A DNA stretch of 7,858 bases from JBNJEM01 sp051745935 (GTDB lineage: Bacteria > Planctomycetota > Planctomycetia > Pirellulales > Pirellulaceae). The DNA lies in assembly GCA_051745935.1 (NCBI GenBank), contig JBNJEM010000369.1, forward strand, positions 1 through 7,858. The letters are read 5' to 3'. A model generated the notes under the pieces. That model did not search any database. It saw only the letters and a program-made list of their open reading frames with translations, and was not told the DNA's origin. Shown here one piece after another: positions 5,920 to 7,858 of this stretch (the first letter of the stretch is position 1; each line of letters begins with the position of its first letter). The position numbers were made by a program, and so were the translations under genes.

Positions 5920-5939
5920 CCCCGGTGAGAACACCGGGG
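5920..5939. repeat. Hairpin CCCCGGTG/CACCGGGG
   Basis: A perfect 8-bp GC-rich stem encloses the tetraloop AGAA. It is one of the most stable short hairpins in the window and lies 137 bases before the sulfatase start. A related but imperfect partner (CACCCGGG, 5905-5912) lies just upstream and could pair with its left arm instead, allowing two alternative folds. Confidence 0.55.
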
Positions 5940-5997
5940 CTGACTGTTTGTGGATGCGAAGAACGAGTCGGAACTGTTCCGCAACTCATCCGCGATT

Positions 5998-6025
5998 TCA
6001 GTACAAAGGTATCAGTACAAAGGTA
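5998..6025. repeat. Perfect 14-bp tandem duplication
   Basis: TCAGTACAAAGGTA occurs twice with no gap (5998-6011 and 6012-6025), ending 50 bases before the sulfatase ATG. Because 14 is not a multiple of three, a change in copy number would break any frame running through it, which argues against starting the sulfatase upstream of here. Confidence 0.8.
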
Positions 6026-6064
6026 AACGGATGGCAACGAATGATCGATTCACCCCTGTTTTTT

Positions 6065-6069
6065 GGAGG
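6065..6069 (+). promoter_or_regulatory. Shine-Dalgarno of the sulfatase gene
   Basis: GGAGG lies 6 bases before the ATG at 6076. It decides between that ATG and the in-frame candidates at 5950 (GTG) and 6031 (ATG), which lack comparable sites. Confidence 0.7.
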
Positions 6070-6075
6070 CGCATC

Positions 6076-7602
6076 ATGAATTGGCGTTACCCGCTTTCAT
6101 CGGTCGTGTTCATTCTCTATTTGGCGACTTGTGCCACGACGTTTCCAGACGCGGCAGCCGCGAAACAGGAGACGGGCTCGGAGAAAAAAGGGCCCAACGT
6201 GGTCTTCATTCTCACTGACGACCAGCGATGGGATTGTCTCGGGCTGGCCGAAAACTCGGTGATGGACACGCCGAACATCGATCGCTTGGGGAAAGAGGGG
6301 GTTTATTTTCGCAACGCGTTTTGCACCACATCGCTTTGTTCGCCCAGCCGCGCGTCCATTTTGGGGGGGTTGTATGCTCACAGTCACGGCGTGTCGGATA
6401 ACTTCACGGAATATCCCGTTGACTTGCCGACATTCCCGCGGCAGTTGCAGAACACGGGCTACCAAACGGCTTACATTGGCAAGTATCACATGGGGGAAGA
6501 AAATGACGACAAGCGTCCCGGATTCGACTACTTCGTGACGCACAAGGGACAGGGGGAGTACTTCGACACCACGTTCCGTTTCAACGGAAAGGAACGCCGC
6601 ACGGTCAAAGGTTACTATACGCACGTGGTCACGAACATGGCCATCGAGTGGATGGAGGAGCGGGACGAAGAGCGTCCATTTCTGCTTTATCTCGGGCACA
6701 AGGCGCCCCATAGTTTCTACTATCCCGAGCCACGATACGAGCACGCCTTCGACGCGATCGATATCCGCTATCCGCTGACCGCGTTCCACCTGGATGATAA
6801 CCCGCAATGGTACCAGGCGCGGCTCGATACCTGGCACGGCATCTATGGCCCCATCTTCGACTACCGGAAGGATTTTCCCGATCGGACGGCGCGCGGGGTA
6901 CTCGACTTCGCCGAAATGGTGCGCGCGTACCGCGGTACGATCAAGAGCGTGGACGACTCGGTGGGCAGAATCTACCGCTACTTGAAGAGCATCGGAGAGC
7001 TGGATAACACGCTGATCATCTTCACGACCGACAATGGATTGCTGGAAGGCGAACATGGGATGGTCGACAAACGGACGATGCATGAGGCGAGCATCCGTCT
7101 GCCGCTGGTCGTGCGTTATCCTGGCCTCACCTCGCCCGACGCGCCCAAGGTCATCGATGAGCAGGTGCTGACCATCGATTTTGCCCCCTCGATTCTCGAC
7201 ATCTGCGGCGCGGAACCGCTGGAAAACGTCCATGGGCGGTCCTGGAAGAAACTCGTGCAGGTTGGTGATCCGGAGTGGCGCAACAGCTGGTACTACGAAT
7301 ACAACTATGAAAAGCAATTTCCCTATACGCCCAACGTCCGCGGCGTGCGCACCGAGCGGTGGAAGTATATTCGCTACCCGCACGGGGATGGTTCGCCCGA
7401 TCAGCACATGGCGGAGTTGTACGAGATTCGCAGCGATCCCGACGAAACGCGCAACTTGATTAACGACCCGCAATACGCGCCGGTTGTTGAACGGTTGAGA
7501 AAGGAGCTTGATCGCTTGATTCGGGAAGCGGACGGCCATCCCGACCAGATGCCAATTGACCAAGGAGTCAAGACCGAGTTGCCGGACCCGAAAATCCGCT
7601 GA
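6076..7602 (+). CDS. Secreted formylglycine-dependent sulfatase
   Basis: The 508-residue product is a type I sulfatase, which hydrolyses sulfate esters using a formylglycine made from a cysteine. An N-terminal hydrophobic segment (about 6-27, ending DAAAAK) indicates export; LATC (16-19) loosely resembles a lipobox, so a lipoprotein is possible. Expected active-site elements are present: metal ligands D48 and D49 in LTDDQ; the catalytic signature CSPSR (88-92) with C88 as the modified residue; GKYHMG (135-140); APH (210-212); TTDNG (317-321) with the second metal-binding pair; and K332 in DKRTMHE. The C-terminal subdomain includes VRGVRTERWKYIRYP and ELYEIRSDPDETRNL, normal for the family, and the length is typical. 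The frame extends back to a GTG at 5950, but the ATG at 6076 has GGAGG 6 bases upstream and gives a proper signal peptide. A separate maturase must be encoded elsewhere. The substrate is probably a sulfated polysaccharide; I do not assign a subfamily. Confidence 0.93.
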   Translation: MNWRYPLSSVVFILYLATCATTFPDAAAAKQETGSEKKGPNVVFILTDDQRWDCLGLAENSVMDTPNIDRLGKEGVYFRNAFCTTSLCSPSRASILGGLYAHSHGVSDNFTEYPVDLPTFPRQLQNTGYQTAYIGKYHMGEENDDKRPGFDYFVTHKGQGEYFDTTFRFNGKERRTVKGYYTHVVTNMAIEWMEERDEERPFLLYLGHKAPHSFYYPEPRYEHAFDAIDIRYPLTAFHLDDNPQWYQARLDTWHGIYGPIFDYRKDFPDRTARGVLDFAEMVRAYRGTIKSVDDSVGRIYRYLKSIGELDNTLIIFTTDNGLLEGEHGMVDKRTMHEASIRLPLVVRYPGLTSPDAPKVIDEQVLTIDFAPSILDICGAEPLENVHGRSWKKLVQVGDPEWRNSWYYEYNYEKQFPYTPNVRGVRTERWKYIRYPHGDGSPDQHMAELYEIRSDPDETRNLINDPQYAPVVERLRKELDRLIREADGHPDQMPIDQGVKTELPDPKIR

Positions 7603-7643
7603 CTCCGCCGTGGCGAAACTTGGTTTCCGCTCCCAAAGGGCCC

Positions 7644-7670
7644 TGGGGGAGAAGACCCCCAAGTGGTTTT
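7644..7670 (+). terminator. Possible terminator after the sulfatase gene
   Basis: TGGGGG and CCCCCA form a perfect 6-bp stem around AGAAGA, followed five bases later by TTTT. It begins about 40 bases after the stop codon. The short T-run and the gap before it make this only a candidate. A second stem, GTGGCG/CGCCAC (7674-7699), lies just beyond. Confidence 0.35.
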
Positions 7671-7748
7671 GTCGTGGCGTCCTAGTTCGACAGCGCCACT
7701 TTGGTTCAACTAAGGAAGGCAAAGCGTTTCAATAGAATGGTTTAGCCC

Positions 7749-7768
7749 CACCGGCCCCGTGCCGGGTG
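7749..7768. repeat. Hairpin next to repeat copy B
   Basis: CACCGGC pairs with GCCGGGTG around the loop CCCGT, with one bulged G. It lies 12 bases before the start of repeat copy B and could belong to a larger element that includes it. Copy A has no such hairpin at this position, because a protein gene ends there. Confidence 0.35.
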
Positions 7769-7780
7769 CTTGCTGGTTTG

Positions 7781-7858
7781 GTATATTTCAGGCGGTTGGA
7801 TTTTTCCGGGTGGAAAGCCGCCCGACGCAAGCCGTCCTCCCGTTGGTCGGACTCGCGG
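7781..7858 (+). repeat. Dispersed repeat, copy B (cut by the window edge)
   Basis: These 78 bases match 2030-2107 at 70 positions without gaps, in the same orientation. The stem CGGGTGG/CCGCCCG around AAAG (7807-7824) is fully paired here, with one G-U pair. The window ends inside the element, so its right part, including the TCGCGG/CCGCGA stem of copy A, cannot be seen. It lies 178 bases after the sulfatase stop codon, again downstream of a gene. Confidence 0.85.

Larger units (their letters stand above)
5266..6075. other. Long divergent intergenic region
   Basis: About 810 bp separate the starts of the oxidoreductase and sulfatase genes. Open frames on both strands lack domains, convincing starts and sensible composition, so I call no gene. 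The region contains a promoter-like pair and leader hairpin for the oxidoreductase, nested short repeats (5399-5432), a hairpin at 5623-5638 (GGGCTG, loop TCAC, CAGCCC), two strong hairpins nearer the sulfatase (5849-5939) and a 14-bp tandem duplication (5998-6025). This hairpin-rich divergent spacer is presumably where both genes are controlled. Confidence 0.6.

Noticed and set aside
5950..6075. Upstream extension of the sulfatase to a GTG at 5950
   Set aside because: It would bury the signal peptide 42 residues in, spans a 14-bp tandem duplication and lacks a ribosome binding site; GGAGG favours the ATG at 6076.
6097..7722. 541-residue open frame antisense to the sulfatase
   Set aside because: It lies opposite the well-supported sulfatase gene and has no domain, signal or ribosome binding site; high-GC antisense frames are often open.
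1..7858. CRISPR array, tRNA or rRNA genes, transposase or phage genes
   Set aside because: I looked for regularly spaced repeats, cloverleaf features and mobile-element protein motifs and saw none; the repeats present are irregular in spacing and orientation.

Overview
The window looks like chromosomal DNA of a planctomycete (Planctomycetota, probably Pirellulales or a relative). This is an inference from content: a secreted formylglycine-type sulfatase, a Tat-exported Gfo/Idh/MocA oxidoreductase followed by a HEAT-repeat protein, a DUF5658-type membrane protein with a 'VDGxYxxPPY' motif, low coding density, and long intergenic stretches full of hairpins and dispersed repeats. I saw no tRNA, rRNA, CRISPR array, transposase or phage gene. 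LAYOUT: 1-796 has no convincing gene. It holds a compact hairpin (36-88), a long imperfect palindrome (151-337) and a partial copy of a dispersed repeat (559-621). A plus-strand gene for a DUF5658-type membrane protein (797-2020) converges on a minus-strand class I SAM-dependent methyltransferase gene (2131-2697). The 110-bp gap between their stop codons is almost entirely one copy of the dispersed repeat. Further along the minus strand are a hairpin-rich gap (2698-2986), a HEAT-repeat protein gene (2987-3862) and a Tat-secreted Gfo/Idh/MocA oxidoreductase gene (4042-5265) with a plausible promoter at 5550-5578. A divergent, structured intergenic region of about 810 bp follows, then a plus-strand secreted sulfatase gene (6076-7602). 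The window ends inside another copy of the dispersed repeat (7781-7858). FUNCTION: The oxidoreductase and HEAT protein point the same way and may be co-transcribed. Together with the divergent sulfatase they fit breakdown or remodelling of sulfated carbohydrate outside the cytoplasmic membrane; no substrate can be read from the sequence. The DUF5658-type protein and the methyltransferase have no clear link to this theme. MOST INTERESTING: a repeat family of about 100 bp with three copies in under 8 kb. One copy is inverted, one supplies the stop codon of the methyltransferase gene, and all three keep the same reading frame open. A separate 190-bp imperfect palindrome near the left end has the form of a MITE-like or structured element.
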